Part shown: piece after piece, positions 1 through 8,876 of the stretch
How positions within the stretch are numbered: position 1 is the stretch's first letter
Layout: each line of letters begins with the position of its first letter
Source of the DNA: Lachnospiraceae bacterium
Lineage (GTDB): Bacteria > Bacillota > Clostridia > Lachnospirales > Lachnospiraceae
Length of the DNA stretch: 64,000 nt
Direction of reading: 5' to 3'
Assembly: GCA_900751995.1 (NCBI GenBank)
Contig: CAADTP010000021.1
Span: 1-64,000, forward strand
The notes under the pieces: model-generated
What the model was told of the DNA's origin: nothing
Seen by the model: the letters and a program-made list of their open reading frames with translations, nothing else
The model's database searches: none
Position numbers and translations under genes: made by a program

Positions 1-28
1 CAACTGGAGGGAGGTTAGGTGTGAGTCT

Positions 29-205
29 ATGTCAAACGTTATCGTAAAAGAAAACGAGACTTTAGATAGCGCTCTTCGCAGATTCAAGAGAAGCTGTGCT
101 AAAGCAGGTATCCAGCAGGAAATCCGTAAGAGAGAGCATTACGAGAAACCAAGTGTTCGTCGTAAGAAAAAATCTGAAGCCGCAAGAAAACGTAAATATA
201 ATTAA
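29..205 (+). CDS. rpsU: 30S ribosomal protein S21
   Basis: This is a 58-residue, very basic protein that starts MSNVIVKENETLDSALRRFK and ends in a lysine/arginine-rich tail (RRKKKSEAARKRKYN). Both are typical of ribosomal protein S21, a small-subunit protein involved in initiation on some mRNAs. The ATG at 29 follows an AGGTG stretch about 7 bases upstream, and a stronger GGAGGGAGG lies further out. A good intrinsic terminator follows, so it appears to end its own transcript. The upstream context lies outside the window. The call is secure from the full-length match. Confidence 0.97.
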   Translation: MSNVIVKENETLDSALRRFKRSCAKAGIQQEIRKREHYEKPSVRRKKKSEAARKRKYN

Positions 206-213
206 TTGTGCGC

Positions 214-250
214 AAAAATCCCTGGCGATATATCCGTCAGGGATTTTTAA
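214..250 (+). terminator. Intrinsic terminator after rpsU
   Basis: Perfect 11-bp inverted repeat (214-224 with 238-248, AAAAATCCCTG/CAGGGATTTTT) with a 13-base loop, ending in a T run. It sits 8 bases after the rpsU stop codon. Confidence 0.9.
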
Positions 251-302
251 GATTTTACCGGAATAAATAACTTATAAGAACAGGGGGCAGCAAAGATACA
301 GG

Positions 303-1865
303 ATGAGTTATGTTATGCGTTTTTTAAAAAGAATTCTTAAACTTCTGTTTAATAGAATTTTTTATGTTGCAGCTGCCCTGTTGCTCCAGCTTGGCTGGCT
401 TTTGATCATGGCATGGAGGCTGGCTGCATATTCAAAATATATTTCAAATGCGATTGCGATCATCAGCATTCTGGTCGTACTCTGGATCGTTAATAAAAAG
501 ATCAATCCATCTTATAAGCTTGGCTGGACGATCCTGATCCTGACAGTGCCTGTATTTGGCGTACTGTTGTATCTGCTGTTTGGAAAGTCAAGAATCGCAC
601 AGGCAATCCAGTACAGATACGCTCAGGTTCAGGAAGAGAGTCTTCCCTACATGAGGCAGGATGAGGAAACCTTCGAAGAACTCAAAGAACAGGGAGAGAG
701 TGCGGCAGTTCAGTCCAGATACATTCATCGGTATTCCGGCTTTCCGGTTCATGGCAATACAACAGCAGAATATTTTCAGGTCGGCGATGATATGTTTCCG
801 GTTCTGGTACGGGAGCTGGAGCAGGCACAACATTATATTTATATTGAGTATTTTATCATCAATGACGGTGTGATGTGGAGAACAATCCTTGATATTCTGG
901 AGCGTAAGGCGAAGGAAGGTGTGGATGTCCGCCTGATCTATGATGGATTTGGCTGTCTTACAACGCTCCCGAACAGATATGACAAGATCCTTCAGGAAAA
1001 AGGCATCAAATGTGTGATCTTCAATCCGTTCCGGCCGATCTTGAATATTGTTCAGAATAACCGTGATCACCGTAAGATCTGCGTGATCGATGGCAAAACA
1101 GGTTTTACCGGTGGAATTAATCTTGCAGATGAGTACATCAATCAGAAGGAGCGGTTTGGGCACTGGAAGGACACGGCAGTCATGCTGAAAGGTGAGGCTG
1201 TCTGGAATATGACAGTCATGTTTATGCATATGTGGAGTGTGGTCAATGGTTCGAGAACTCCTATGGAGCATGAGCTTCATATGCCGCACAGATACCATCC
1301 GGAAGCCTTTGAGGAGGATGGTTTTGTACAGCCGTACAGTGATACTCCTCTGGATGGAGAAGTGCTTGGTGAGAATGTATATCTGAATATCATTAACCGT
1401 GCGAGAAAATATGTCTATATCTGTACGCCGTATCTGATCATTGATAATGAGATGATGACGGCACTCTGCCTGGCAGCCAAGAGTGGCGTGGACGTTCGGA
1501 TCATGACACCGGGAGTGCCTGATAAGAAGATGGTTTTTCTGCTGACGCAGTCTTATTATGAGCAGCTTCTGGAGGCAGGAGTGAGGGTTTATGAGTATCA
1601 GCCGGGCTTTCTGCATGCGAAATCGTTTGTCTGTGATGATGAGATCGCAGTTGTCGGAACGATCAATCTGGATTACCGAAGCCTGTATCTCCATTTTGAG
1701 AATGGTGTCTGGTTTTATAAGAATAAAGTGGTCGCGGATATTTTTCAGGATTTCAAAGAAACACTGAATTACTGCGATCCCATTAATATTGAATTTTGCA
1801 AAAACAGAAATATTCTGGTTCGTGGATTTCAGAGTATCCTCAGACTTCTGGCTCCACTTTTGTAG
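303..1865 (+). CDS. cls: Cardiolipin synthase (phospholipase D family)
   Basis: Predicted membrane enzyme joining two phosphatidylglycerol molecules into cardiolipin. The 520-residue protein begins with hydrophobic segments (about residues 14-38, 43-62 and 77-95), followed by two phospholipase D catalytic motifs: HRKICVID at about H256 and HAKSFVCDD at about H438. Each motif is followed by the usual G-x-x-N segment (TGGINLADEY, VGTINLDYRS). Two motifs plus N-terminal membrane helices and this length fit bacterial Cls of the ClsA type. The start is not certain: ATG 303 has a GGGGG stretch 13 bases upstream, while ATG 315 (residue 5) is an alternative. A terminator-like hairpin follows. Confidence 0.93.
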   Translation: MSYVMRFLKRILKLLFNRIFYVAAALLLQLGWLLIMAWRLAAYSKYISNAIAIISILVVLWIVNKKINPSYKLGWTILILTVPVFGVLLYLLFGKSRIAQAIQYRYAQVQEESLPYMRQDEETFEELKEQGESAAVQSRYIHRYSGFPVHGNTTAEYFQVGDDMFPVLVRELEQAQHYIYIEYFIINDGVMWRTILDILERKAKEGVDVRLIYDGFGCLTTLPNRYDKILQEKGIKCVIFNPFRPILNIVQNNRDHRKICVIDGKTGFTGGINLADEYINQKERFGHWKDTAVMLKGEAVWNMTVMFMHMWSVVNGSRTPMEHELHMPHRYHPEAFEEDGFVQPYSDTPLDGEVLGENVYLNIINRARKYVYICTPYLIIDNEMMTALCLAAKSGVDVRIMTPGVPDKKMVFLLTQSYYEQLLEAGVRVYEYQPGFLHAKSFVCDDEIAVVGTINLDYRSLYLHFENGVWFYKNKVVADIFQDFKETLNYCDPINIEFCKNRNILVRGFQSILRLLAPLL

Positions 1866-1877
1866 GAAATTTCGGCA

Positions 1878-1920
1878 GGAATGTGAGAATCCTTTATGGA
1901 GTGCATCGCATTCCTTTTTC
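1878..1920 (+). terminator. Probable terminator after cls
   Basis: AGGAATG at 1878-1884 pairs with CATTCCT at 1909-1915, which runs directly into a T-rich stretch. The loop is long but contains further partial pairing (ATCC/TGGA). It lies between cls and the D,D-carboxypeptidase gene. Confidence 0.6.
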
Positions 1921-1989
1921 TGTTTTATTCAGGCATATTTTTGCAGGGAAGATTTTACAATAGTAGGGAGAAGTAAAAAGAGGTATCGC

Positions 1990-3192
1990 ATGAAGCTTTA
2001 TAAGAGGATAAAAAAGACGATATCTGTTTTTCTGTTATGCAGTATTGTGCTTTACTGTATTCCTGTGCAGGCGGAAGAAAATGCGGTGGAAATTTTTGCT
2101 CCCGGAGCTGTATTAATGGAGCCGGAGACCAAAACCATTCTTTATGAAAAGGACAAAGATACCAGAAGAAGTCCGGCAAGTGTTACAAAGATCATGACAC
2201 TTCTTCTGATATTTGATCATCTGAAAAGTGGAAATCTGCATCTTACCGATACGGTGACGACAAGTGCACATGCCAGATCCATGGGTGGCTCCCAGGTGTT
2301 TCTGGAAGAGGGAGAAACACAGGATGTGGAAACCATGATCAAATGCATCGTAGTGGCTTCGGGCAATGATGCGAGTGTTGCGATGGCAGAGCATATCGCA
2401 GGCAGCGAGGAGAGCTTTGTGAAGGAGATGAACAAAAGGGCGGATGAGCTGGGAATGAAGAATACACATTTTGTTGACTGCTGTGGTCTGACAGATTCCG
2501 ATGATCATTATACGACGGCGTATGATATTGCACTTATGAGCCGAGAACTGATTCTGAACTACCCGGAGATTTTTGAATATTCTTCTATCTGGATGGAAAA
2601 CATTACGCATGTCACAAGGCAGGGCAGCAAGGAATTCGGACTCACCAATACAAACCGCCTGATCCGGACCTATCCGGGATGCATCGGACTTAAAACAGGA
2701 AGCACCAGCAAAGCCAAATTCTGCCTCAGTGCGGTGGCAGAGAAAAATAATCTGATGCTGATTTCTGTGATCATGGCGGCACCGGATTATAAAGCCAGAC
2801 TGAAAGATGCGGCAGCACTTCTGGACTATGGGTTTGCCAGATGCAGTCTTTATGTAGATGAAGAGGGGGTAAAACTTCCGAAGCTTCCAGTCAGAAAAGG
2901 AAAAAAAGAAGAAGTCTCTCTCTCCTGTCAGGGGATTTTTCGCTATCTGGATACAGACGGGCGGGATTTTTCTGAAGTGAAGAAAGAAATGAAGATTCCC
3001 CAAAAGACGGAAGCTCCGGTTCAAAAAGGGGCGAAAGCCGGAGAAATCATTTATTCTGCCGGAGGCAAGGAATTTGGACGGATGGAGATCGTTTACGGAG
3101 AAACGGTTGAGCGTGCCGGGTATTCAGACAGTCTTGGTAAAGTTATAAATTATCTGTGGTTGATGCAAAACCACAGGCGGAGTGAGCAGTAA
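1990..3192 (+). CDS. D-alanyl-D-alanine carboxypeptidase (PBP5/DacA family)
   Basis: Exported low-molecular-weight penicillin-binding protein that trims the terminal D-alanine of peptidoglycan stem peptides. The ATG at 1990 was chosen because it gives a clean signal peptide (residues 1-28, ending VQAEE); the open frame extends 67 codons further upstream without a plausible leader. Active-site motifs are all present: S64-V-T-K67, S124-G-N and K235-T-G. The C-terminal part (from about residue 290) matches the beta-rich domain of the family. It is 400 residues long. A second paralogue lies at 7560-8759, so the cell has at least two such enzymes. No TM anchor is visible at the C-terminus, though an amphipathic anchor could be present. 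Confidence 0.93.
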   Translation: MKLYKRIKKTISVFLLCSIVLYCIPVQAEENAVEIFAPGAVLMEPETKTILYEKDKDTRRSPASVTKIMTLLLIFDHLKSGNLHLTDTVTTSAHARSMGGSQVFLEEGETQDVETMIKCIVVASGNDASVAMAEHIAGSEESFVKEMNKRADELGMKNTHFVDCCGLTDSDDHYTTAYDIALMSRELILNYPEIFEYSSIWMENITHVTRQGSKEFGLTNTNRLIRTYPGCIGLKTGSTSKAKFCLSAVAEKNNLMLISVIMAAPDYKARLKDAAALLDYGFARCSLYVDEEGVKLPKLPVRKGKKEEVSLSCQGIFRYLDTDGRDFSEVKKEMKIPQKTEAPVQKGAKAGEIIYSAGGKEFGRMEIVYGETVERAGYSDSLGKVINYLWLMQNHRRSEQ

Positions 3193-3199
3193 CAATCTT

Positions 3200-3229
3200 T
3201 TGACAAAGAGACTCTGTGAGAGTTATAAT
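3200..3229 (+). promoter_or_regulatory. Sigma-A promoter for the molybdopterin-binding gene
   Basis: Consensus -35 TTGACA at 3200-3205 and -10 TATAAT at 3224-3229 with an 18-base spacer, 41 bases before the next start codon. Confidence 0.85.
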
Positions 3230-3269
3230 AATACTCGAATGTGTAAGCAAAAACTAGGAGAAGAAAACT

Positions 3270-4298
3270 ATGAAAGAAATCAGAACAGTAGATGCAGTTG
3301 GGCAGATTCTGTGCCATGATATCACACAGATCATCAAAGATCAGAAAAAGGGAGTTTTATTTAAAAAGGGGCACGTTGTAAGAGAAGAAGATATACCGGC
3401 GCTTCTTTCGGTAGGAAAAGAGCATCTTTTCGTGTGGGAGAAGAAAGAGGGGATGTTGCACGAAAACGAGGCGGCCGAGATCCTCTATAAGATCTCAGCA
3501 GGAGAGCATATGCACGGAAGTGAGATCAAAGAGGGTAAGATTGAGCTGATCGCAGATTGTGACGGTCTTCTCAAGATACGCAGAGATGCACTGCAGGCGG
3601 TGAATTCTCTGGGAGAAATGATGATCGCGTCCAGGCATGGCGATTTCCCGGTCAGAAAGGGAGATAAGATTGCAGGAACCCGTATCATTCCGTTGGTCAT
3701 CGAAAAGGAAAAGATGGATCGCGCAGAGAAAGCAGCAGGAGAGACACCGATTTTTTCCATTCTTCCGTTCCGAAACAAAAAAGCGGGGATCGTTACCACC
3801 GGCAGTGAGGTACAAAAAGGACTGATCAAGGATACTTTTACACCGGTGCTCAGAGAGAAGCTTGATGAGTATGCCTGTTCGGTTGTCGGTCAGACTACTC
3901 CCGGAGATGACAGAAAACAGATTACAGAAGATATTCTGAACTTTATCAGAGAAGGTGCCGATCTTGTGATCTGCAGCGGAGGAATGAGCGTGGATCCGGA
4001 TGACCGTACACCGGGTGCGATCAAGGATACAGGAGCGGAGATTGTCACTTACGGAGCACCGGTACTGCCGGGGGCAATGCTTCTTCTGGCTTATTATAAG
4101 ATAGAAGACCGGACGGTTCCGATCCTGGGACTTCCGGGATGTGTAATGTATGCCAAAAGAACAGTCTTTGATCTGATCCTTCCACGCGTTATGGCAGATG
4201 ACAGAATCTGTGCGAAAGAGATTTCTGCCTATGGGGAGGGCGGACTTTGTCTTAACTGCCAGACCTGTACATTTCCAAACTGTGGATTCGGCAAATAA
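3270..4298 (+). CDS. Molybdopterin-binding protein (MoeA/MogA-like fold)
   Basis: This 342-residue protein has a MoCF_biosynth-type domain in its second half: the segment GIVTTGSEVQKG, then CSGGMSVDPDDRTPGAI and LGLPGCVMYAKRTVFDLILP, which are the usual pterin-binding landmarks. The N-terminal half (KEIRTVDAVGQILCHDIT) is typical of clostridial proteins annotated as molybdopterin-binding and lacks full MoeA domains. It probably handles the molybdenum cofactor or a related pterin, but the reaction is not established by sequence. The C-terminus has a compact cysteine motif (C-x2-C-x2-C-x4-C at about residues 327-337) that could bind a metal or Fe-S cluster. It has its own strong promoter and a GGAGAA ribosome site. 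No molybdoenzyme gene is visible in the window. Confidence 0.82.
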   Translation: MKEIRTVDAVGQILCHDITQIIKDQKKGVLFKKGHVVREEDIPALLSVGKEHLFVWEKKEGMLHENEAAEILYKISAGEHMHGSEIKEGKIELIADCDGLLKIRRDALQAVNSLGEMMIASRHGDFPVRKGDKIAGTRIIPLVIEKEKMDRAEKAAGETPIFSILPFRNKKAGIVTTGSEVQKGLIKDTFTPVLREKLDEYACSVVGQTTPGDDRKQITEDILNFIREGADLVICSGGMSVDPDDRTPGAIKDTGAEIVTYGAPVLPGAMLLLAYYKIEDRTVPILGLPGCVMYAKRTVFDLILPRVMADDRICAKEISAYGEGGLCLNCQTCTFPNCGFGK

Positions 4299-4315
4299 AA
4301 ACATGAAGGAGTCAC

Positions 4316-5167
4316 ATGAAGACATTCAGAACCAGAACCTATGAGATTCATTCCAGAAAACTGAAAAGTGGACAGAAAGTAAGATTTGCCTTTCTGACAG
4401 ATCTTCATGGTATGACCTATGGCAATAACCATCAGTATCTGTATGAGGAGATTCTTCGGCAGAAGCCGGATGCTGTGCTTGTTGCGGGAGATATGATTGT
4501 AACCAGAGAAAAAGAAACACTTCAGACGGCGGCAGGACTCCTGGTCCGTCTGAGTGAACGTGTTCCGGTTTTTTATGCACTTGGAAATCACGAGTATAAG
4601 ATGCTTCTGAATCCGGAGGTCAGGCAGCAGTATCTGAATTATGAACGTCTGCTTACCAGTGCAGGAGTCTGCTTTCTTCATAATGAGCACATATTTTCAA
4701 GGTTTGGGGGAACGGATTTTATATTTTATGGACTGGAGCTTCCAATCGAATATTATCATAAGCCGAATTCTCCGGCACTGAGTCTCACTGCCCTGGAAGA
4801 GTTGATCGGAACACCCTCGAAAGCGGGGATACATATTCTGCTGGCGCATAATCCAAAATATGGGAATACCTATCTTTCCTGGGGGGCAGATCTTATTCTG
4901 TCAGGACACTACCACGGGGGGATTTTGCGCTTCAATGAGAATCACGGACTGACCTGCCCGCAGTACCTCCTTTTTCCTCCGTACTGCTGCGGCAGATTTC
5001 AGAGCGGTAGAAGTACGATGATCATCAGTGCCGGCCTTGGGGAACATACGATACCGATACGGCTTCATAATCCACGGGAGCTGCTTGTGATCGAATTTTG
5101 CCCGACAGAAAGAAAGTCCCATAAGACAGGAAGGAAATTACTATATGGCAATACCGGTAAAGATTAA
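4316..5167 (+). CDS. Metallophosphoesterase (calcineurin-like)
   Basis: The 283-residue protein carries the metal-binding motifs of the calcineurin-like phosphoesterase superfamily in order: FLTDLHG (D-x-H), VAGDMI (G-D), ALGNHEY (G-N-H-E), LLAHNP and LSGHYHGG (G-H-x-H). The substrate cannot be read from sequence; related proteins resemble YkuE-type phosphoesterases, but I see no leading membrane helix or signal. AGGAG lies 7 bases before the ATG. Its last 23 bases overlap the start of scpA in another frame, suggesting co-transcription with scpAB. Confidence 0.88.
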   Translation: MKTFRTRTYEIHSRKLKSGQKVRFAFLTDLHGMTYGNNHQYLYEEILRQKPDAVLVAGDMIVTREKETLQTAAGLLVRLSERVPVFYALGNHEYKMLLNPEVRQQYLNYERLLTSAGVCFLHNEHIFSRFGGTDFIFYGLELPIEYYHKPNSPALSLTALEELIGTPSKAGIHILLAHNPKYGNTYLSWGADLILSGHYHGGILRFNENHGLTCPQYLLFPPYCCGRFQSGRSTMIISAGLGEHTIPIRLHNPRELLVIEFCPTERKSHKTGRKLLYGNTGKD

Positions 5168-5930
5168 TGTGTTTGAAGGGCCTCTGGATCTTCTGCTGCA
5201 TCTGATCGACAAAAATAAAATCGATATTTATGATATCCCGATCGTAGAGATCACAGATCAGTATATGGAATATATCCACTCCATGGAAAAAGAAGATCTG
5301 GGGATCATGAGCGAATTTCTGGTCATGGCGGCAACACTTCTTGATATCAAGTGCAGAATGCTTCTTCCGAAAGAAGTGAACGAAGAGGGCGAGGAAGAAG
5401 ATCCGAGAGAGGAACTCGTCCAGAAGCTTCTGGAATATAAGATGTACAAATATATGTCCTATGAACTGAAAGACAAAATGGACGGGGCGGTAGGGGTGTT
5501 TTATAAGCAGCCTACGATCCCGGCAGAAGTGATGAAATATAGAGAGCCGGTAGATCCGAGGGAACTTCTGGCGGGACTTACCCTGGAGAAACTACATAGC
5601 ATTTACCAGTCGATCCTTAAGAAACAGGAAGATAAGATCGATCCGATCCGAAGCAGATTCGGGACGATCGAGAAAGAAGAGGTCAGTCTGTCCGAAAAGA
5701 TGCTGGAGATGAAGGAATATGCCGGAGGCCACAGGAAATTCAGCTTCCGGCAGCTTCTTGTCGGTCAGAAATCAAGAGTGCAGCTGATCGTAACATTTCT
5801 GTCAATTCTGGAGCTTATGAAAATGGGATATATTCATGTGGAACAGGATGCATTGTTTGATGATATTCTGGTAGAGGTGGTCCGGGAGCCGCAGGAGTGG
5901 ACACATCTGACAGAGTTTGCAGATGAGTAA
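5145..5930 (+). CDS. scpA: Segregation and condensation protein A
   Basis: Kleisin subunit of the Smc-ScpAB condensin that compacts and segregates the chromosome. The 261-residue protein begins IPVKINVFEGPLDLLLHLID, the hallmark ScpA N-terminal segment that contacts the Smc neck, followed by an acidic linker (about residues 82-94) and a C-terminal winged-helix region (VTFLSILELMKMGYIHVEQD) for the Smc head. The start has AAGGAAA upstream and lies inside the end of the phosphoesterase gene. It is followed after 22 bases by scpB, the usual pair. Confidence 0.96.
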   Translation: MAIPVKINVFEGPLDLLLHLIDKNKIDIYDIPIVEITDQYMEYIHSMEKEDLGIMSEFLVMAATLLDIKCRMLLPKEVNEEGEEEDPREELVQKLLEYKMYKYMSYELKDKMDGAVGVFYKQPTIPAEVMKYREPVDPRELLAGLTLEKLHSIYQSILKKQEDKIDPIRSRFGTIEKEEVSLSEKMLEMKEYAGGHRKFSFRQLLVGQKSRVQLIVTFLSILELMKMGYIHVEQDALFDDILVEVVREPQEWTHLTEFADE

Positions 5931-5952
5931 AAAATAAAGATTGAGGAATTAT

Positions 5953-6522
5953 ATGGAGATAAAGAAACTAGAAGCGGCGATAGAGGCGGTTTTGTTTACG
6001 ATGGGAGAGTCTGTGGAATTGTCTCAGATCGCGGGTGCGATCCAGCAGGATAAGGAAACGACAAGAAAAATCATTCATAATATGATGGACCGTTATCAGG
6101 CGGAGGAGCGCGGGATTCAGATTATTGAACTGGAGCAGTCCTATCAGATGTGTACAAAGAAAGAATACTATGAATGTCTGATCCGTCTGGCTCTGCATCC
6201 TAAGAAGCCGGCATTAACAGATGTCATGCTGGAAACGCTCTCGATCATTGCGTACAAGCAGCCGGTCACAAAGGCAGAGATCGAGAAAATCCGAGGTGTA
6301 AAATGCGACCATGCAATCAACAAGCTGATGGAGTATGAGCTTGTAAGAGAACTTGGACGACTGGATGCCCCGGGGCGGCCGATCCTTCTTGGAACTACGG
6401 AAGAGTTTTTGCGCTGTTTTGGTGTACAGGGACTGGATGAGCTTCCGACTGTGGATCCGGTCCGTCTGGAAGATTTTAAGGCAGAAGCGGAAGAAGAGAT
6501 ACAGCTTCGCCTGGATGTTTAG
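5953..6522 (+). CDS. scpB: Segregation and condensation protein B
   Basis: Partner of ScpA in the bacterial condensin; forms a dimer of paired winged-helix domains. The 189-residue protein shows the family segments KLEAAIEAVLF near the N-terminus and LSIIAYKQPVTKAEIEKIRG and LGRLDAPGRPILLGTTEEFL in the second domain. I start it at ATG 5953, which has GAGG 6 bases upstream; an in-frame TTG at 5941 is possible but lacks a ribosome site. The protein ends with an acidic tail (EAEEEIQLRLDV). Confidence 0.95.
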   Translation: MEIKKLEAAIEAVLFTMGESVELSQIAGAIQQDKETTRKIIHNMMDRYQAEERGIQIIELEQSYQMCTKKEYYECLIRLALHPKKPALTDVMLETLSIIAYKQPVTKAEIEKIRGVKCDHAINKLMEYELVRELGRLDAPGRPILLGTTEEFLRCFGVQGLDELPTVDPVRLEDFKAEAEEEIQLRLDV

Positions 6523-6534
6523 GAGGAAAATAAA

Positions 6535-7329
6535 ATGCCTACGACGTATGCACATGATCTGTTCGGTAAGAAGATTTATCACGAACTTCCGGTGGAGATG
6601 CAGGCGGTCATCCGAAGAAATGTCAATCTGTACAGGATCGGCCTCCACGGACCGGATATTCTGTTTTATCATATGCTGAAACCGGAAGTATCCAAAACCG
6701 GAATCCGAATGCACAAGGAAAAAGCTGCTCCTTTTTTTGAAAGAGGCATGGCACTTGTGCGGGATACACATGATGAAAAACTTCTGGCATATCTGCTTGG
6801 GTTCGGATGCCATTATCTTCTGGACAGTGCCTGCCATCCTTATATTGAGGATATGGCAGACAAAAAGGTGATCACGCATACCCTTCTGGAGAAAGAATTT
6901 GACCGGATGCTTATGCTGAAAACGCACAAAAATCCATATCATTACTATCCGGCGTGTGGTGTGATACCAAGAATCACGTATGCCAGAGTGATCCACCGGG
7001 CAATTCCGAAGGTGACCTCAGGTGAGATCCTGACTTCCTTAAGCCGTATGAAATTTATCACAAACTGTATGGTCTATGATAATAAAGGCAGACGAAAGAA
7101 ACTCCTCACGGTAATTTCCAGACTTGCGGGCAGGAAGCTGTCTGATTCTGTGATGGAGTATTTTATGGCGAAGGATCCGGTTCCCGGAAGTGCAGTTCCG
7201 GTACACAACTTATATGGACTTTATGAAGGGGAAGTCCGGGAAGCACCCGGATATCTGGAAGAACTCTTTAATCTTTCCAGAGAAGACCGCCCTCTTTCCG
7301 AAAGATGGCACAGGACATATAGCGGTTAA
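6535..7329 (+). CDS. Zinc-dependent phospholipase C-like protein
   Basis: The 264-residue protein starts MPTTYAHDLFGKKIYHELP and contains GLHGPDILFYH, a histidine/aspartate-rich pattern typical of the zinc-dependent phospholipase C-like family found in many Lachnospiraceae, with a further cluster GCHYLLDSACHPYIED (about residues 100-115) that could supply metal ligands. No signal peptide is visible, so it is probably cytoplasmic and its natural substrate is unknown. A strong AGGAGG ribosome site lies 8 bases before the ATG and it follows scpB by 12 bases, so it is likely in the same transcript. A repeat element starts 3 bases after its stop. Confidence 0.8.
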   Translation: MPTTYAHDLFGKKIYHELPVEMQAVIRRNVNLYRIGLHGPDILFYHMLKPEVSKTGIRMHKEKAAPFFERGMALVRDTHDEKLLAYLLGFGCHYLLDSACHPYIEDMADKKVITHTLLEKEFDRMLMLKTHKNPYHYYPACGVIPRITYARVIHRAIPKVTSGEILTSLSRMKFITNCMVYDNKGRRKKLLTVISRLAGRKLSDSVMEYFMAKDPVPGSAVPVHNLYGLYEGEVREAPGYLEELFNLSREDRPLSERWHRTYSG

Positions 7330-7332
7330 ATT

Positions 7333-7474
7333 GTTACTGTTCACTCCGTTCACAGTAACTTGGTCAAAATGCATTCTAAATCACCTTCGGTGATGGCATT
7401 TTGCCCCGTATGTCTCGGGATTTTACCATATTCATGGCAAAACACCTCGCGGGATATTACCTGTGAACAGTTAC
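7333..7474. repeat. Intergenic element bounded by 12-bp inverted repeats
   Basis: This 142-bp stretch begins GTTACTGTTCAC (7333-7344) and ends GTGAACAGTTAC (7463-7474), inverted repeats with one mismatch. Inside are further hairpins: CAAAATGC/GCATTTTG (around 7365-7403) enclosing ATCAC-CTTCG-GTGAT, and the left end itself forms an 8-bp stem (7333-7340 with 7352-7359). Short related sequences follow three other stop codons in the window (45010, 48833, 59450). No ORF is seen. It may be a small non-autonomous repeat, an RNA structure, or a terminator-like element. The rest of the gap to 7559 shows nothing else clear. Confidence 0.6.
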
Positions 7475-7559
7475 GTTGAATTTCACTGAAAGTCAGGTAA
7501 CAGGAATATAGTCAGGACAGGTCTGCATAAAATATTCTATCAAGAATAAGAGGTGGAAT

Positions 7560-8759
7560 ATGAAGTGCAGATATCATGCGGCAGCCGTAATCGTGCTTTT
7601 GACATTTTTTATACTGAATTCTGTAGTCTATGATGTATCAGGGGCGGATTCCTCCCCAGGGAATCTTTATGCTCTTTCGGCTGTTTTGATGGATGGGGAC
7701 TCCGGGAGAGTTCTGTACGAAAAAGAAGGAGAAACGCCGCGGCCGAATGCGAGTACCACAAAGGTCCTGACCTGTATCCTTGCGCTGGAAAACGGACAGG
7801 GTGATGATTATGTGCAGGTTTCCTCAAGGGCAGCATCCCAGCCGGAGGTACGTCTTGGAATCCGGGAGGGAGAACAGTATTACCTTGAGGATCTTTTATA
7901 TTCCCTGATGCTGCAGAGCCATAATGATACTGCGGTTGCGATCGCAGAGCGTATCGGAGGTTCCACAGAAGGATTTGCGGCTATGATGAATCAGAAAGCA
8001 GAAGAGCTTGGCTGTACGGATACGCATTTTGTGACACCCAATGGCCTCGACGCGAAAGACAGCGGCGGGATACATCATACGACTGCGAGAGATTTGGCAC
8101 GGATCATGCGATATGCCATACAGAATCCTATGTTTCTTAAGATCACACAAACCAGAGAATATTCTTTCTCGGACATTCAGAAGAAGCGGACTTTTTCGAT
8201 CCACAACACCAATGCATTTCTGGATATGCGGGAAGGGATAGTTTCGGGAAAAACAGGATATACAGGAGATGCAGGATACTGTTATGTGTGTGCAGAAGAA
8301 AGAGATGGAAAAACCTTTATCGTTGCTCTTTTGGGGAGCGGATGGCCGGACCATAAGACCTATAAATGGAAGGATGCGTCTGCACTTCTTACATACGGAG
8401 AAAAAAATTATAACTATCGAAGCTGGTGGGAAGATCCGGAAATTCCACTGATCCGGGTAAAGAACGGATTTCGGGAAGATCCCACCAAAAGAGTGCAGTA
8501 TATCCGTGGTATATCCGATGTCGACACGGAACAGAAGGAGAGTCAGATGCTTCTTGCAGACGATGAAAGGATTGTATGCCGGATGAATGTACCAGAGATG
8601 CTTGAGGCTCCGGTAAAGCGCCGTGATAAGATCGGCAGGGTGACATTTTTGCTTGACGGACAGATTCTGGCCTCCTACCCGGTTCTGGCGGAACAGTCGA
8701 TCGAGCGTAGAACCTTTTTTCGGGTACTGGAGTATGTTTCAGAAAAATTTTTTCATTGA
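7560..8759 (+). CDS. D-alanyl-D-alanine carboxypeptidase (second paralogue)
   Basis: Exported penicillin-binding protein of the DacF/DacA type acting on peptidoglycan stem peptides. The 399-residue protein has a signal peptide (hydrophobic residues 8-23, likely cleaved near VSGAD at 26-30), then the catalytic motifs S65-T-T-K68, S120-H-N122 and K231-T-G. S-H-N in place of the more common S-G-N is an accepted variant for this family. The C-terminal 110 residues form the usual beta-rich domain. AGAGGTGG precedes the ATG. It differs enough from the gene at 1990 to be an old paralogue rather than a recent copy. Confidence 0.92.
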   Translation: MKCRYHAAAVIVLLTFFILNSVVYDVSGADSSPGNLYALSAVLMDGDSGRVLYEKEGETPRPNASTTKVLTCILALENGQGDDYVQVSSRAASQPEVRLGIREGEQYYLEDLLYSLMLQSHNDTAVAIAERIGGSTEGFAAMMNQKAEELGCTDTHFVTPNGLDAKDSGGIHHTTARDLARIMRYAIQNPMFLKITQTREYSFSDIQKKRTFSIHNTNAFLDMREGIVSGKTGYTGDAGYCYVCAEERDGKTFIVALLGSGWPDHKTYKWKDASALLTYGEKNYNYRSWWEDPEIPLIRVKNGFREDPTKRVQYIRGISDVDTEQKESQMLLADDERIVCRMNVPEMLEAPVKRRDKIGRVTFLLDGQILASYPVLAEQSIERRTFFRVLEYVSEKFFH

Positions 8760-8769
8760 GAGCAGAGGG

Positions 8770-8802
8770 AAGAGCCTTTTCGCGGCAGCGAGGGCTTTTT
8801 TT
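8770..8802 (+). terminator. Possible terminator after the second carboxypeptidase
   Basis: AAGAGCC (8770-8776) pairs imperfectly with GGGCTT (8792-8797), followed by a seven-T run. The stem is weak, but position and T run fit. Confidence 0.5.
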
Positions 8803-8876
8803 GTAAAATACAAAAAAATTGTATTGTCGCAAAATAAATTTAGGAGTTAAAAAATTAACAAAAAAACGGAAATGTA

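Noticed and set aside
588..1694. A 368-codon open frame on the minus strand across cls
   Set aside because: It is a shadow of cls, caused by codon bias; the plus-strand protein has complete catalytic motifs.
1990..8759. Recent duplication of the two D,D-carboxypeptidase genes
   Set aside because: They share only family motifs; sequence outside these is too different for a recent copy.
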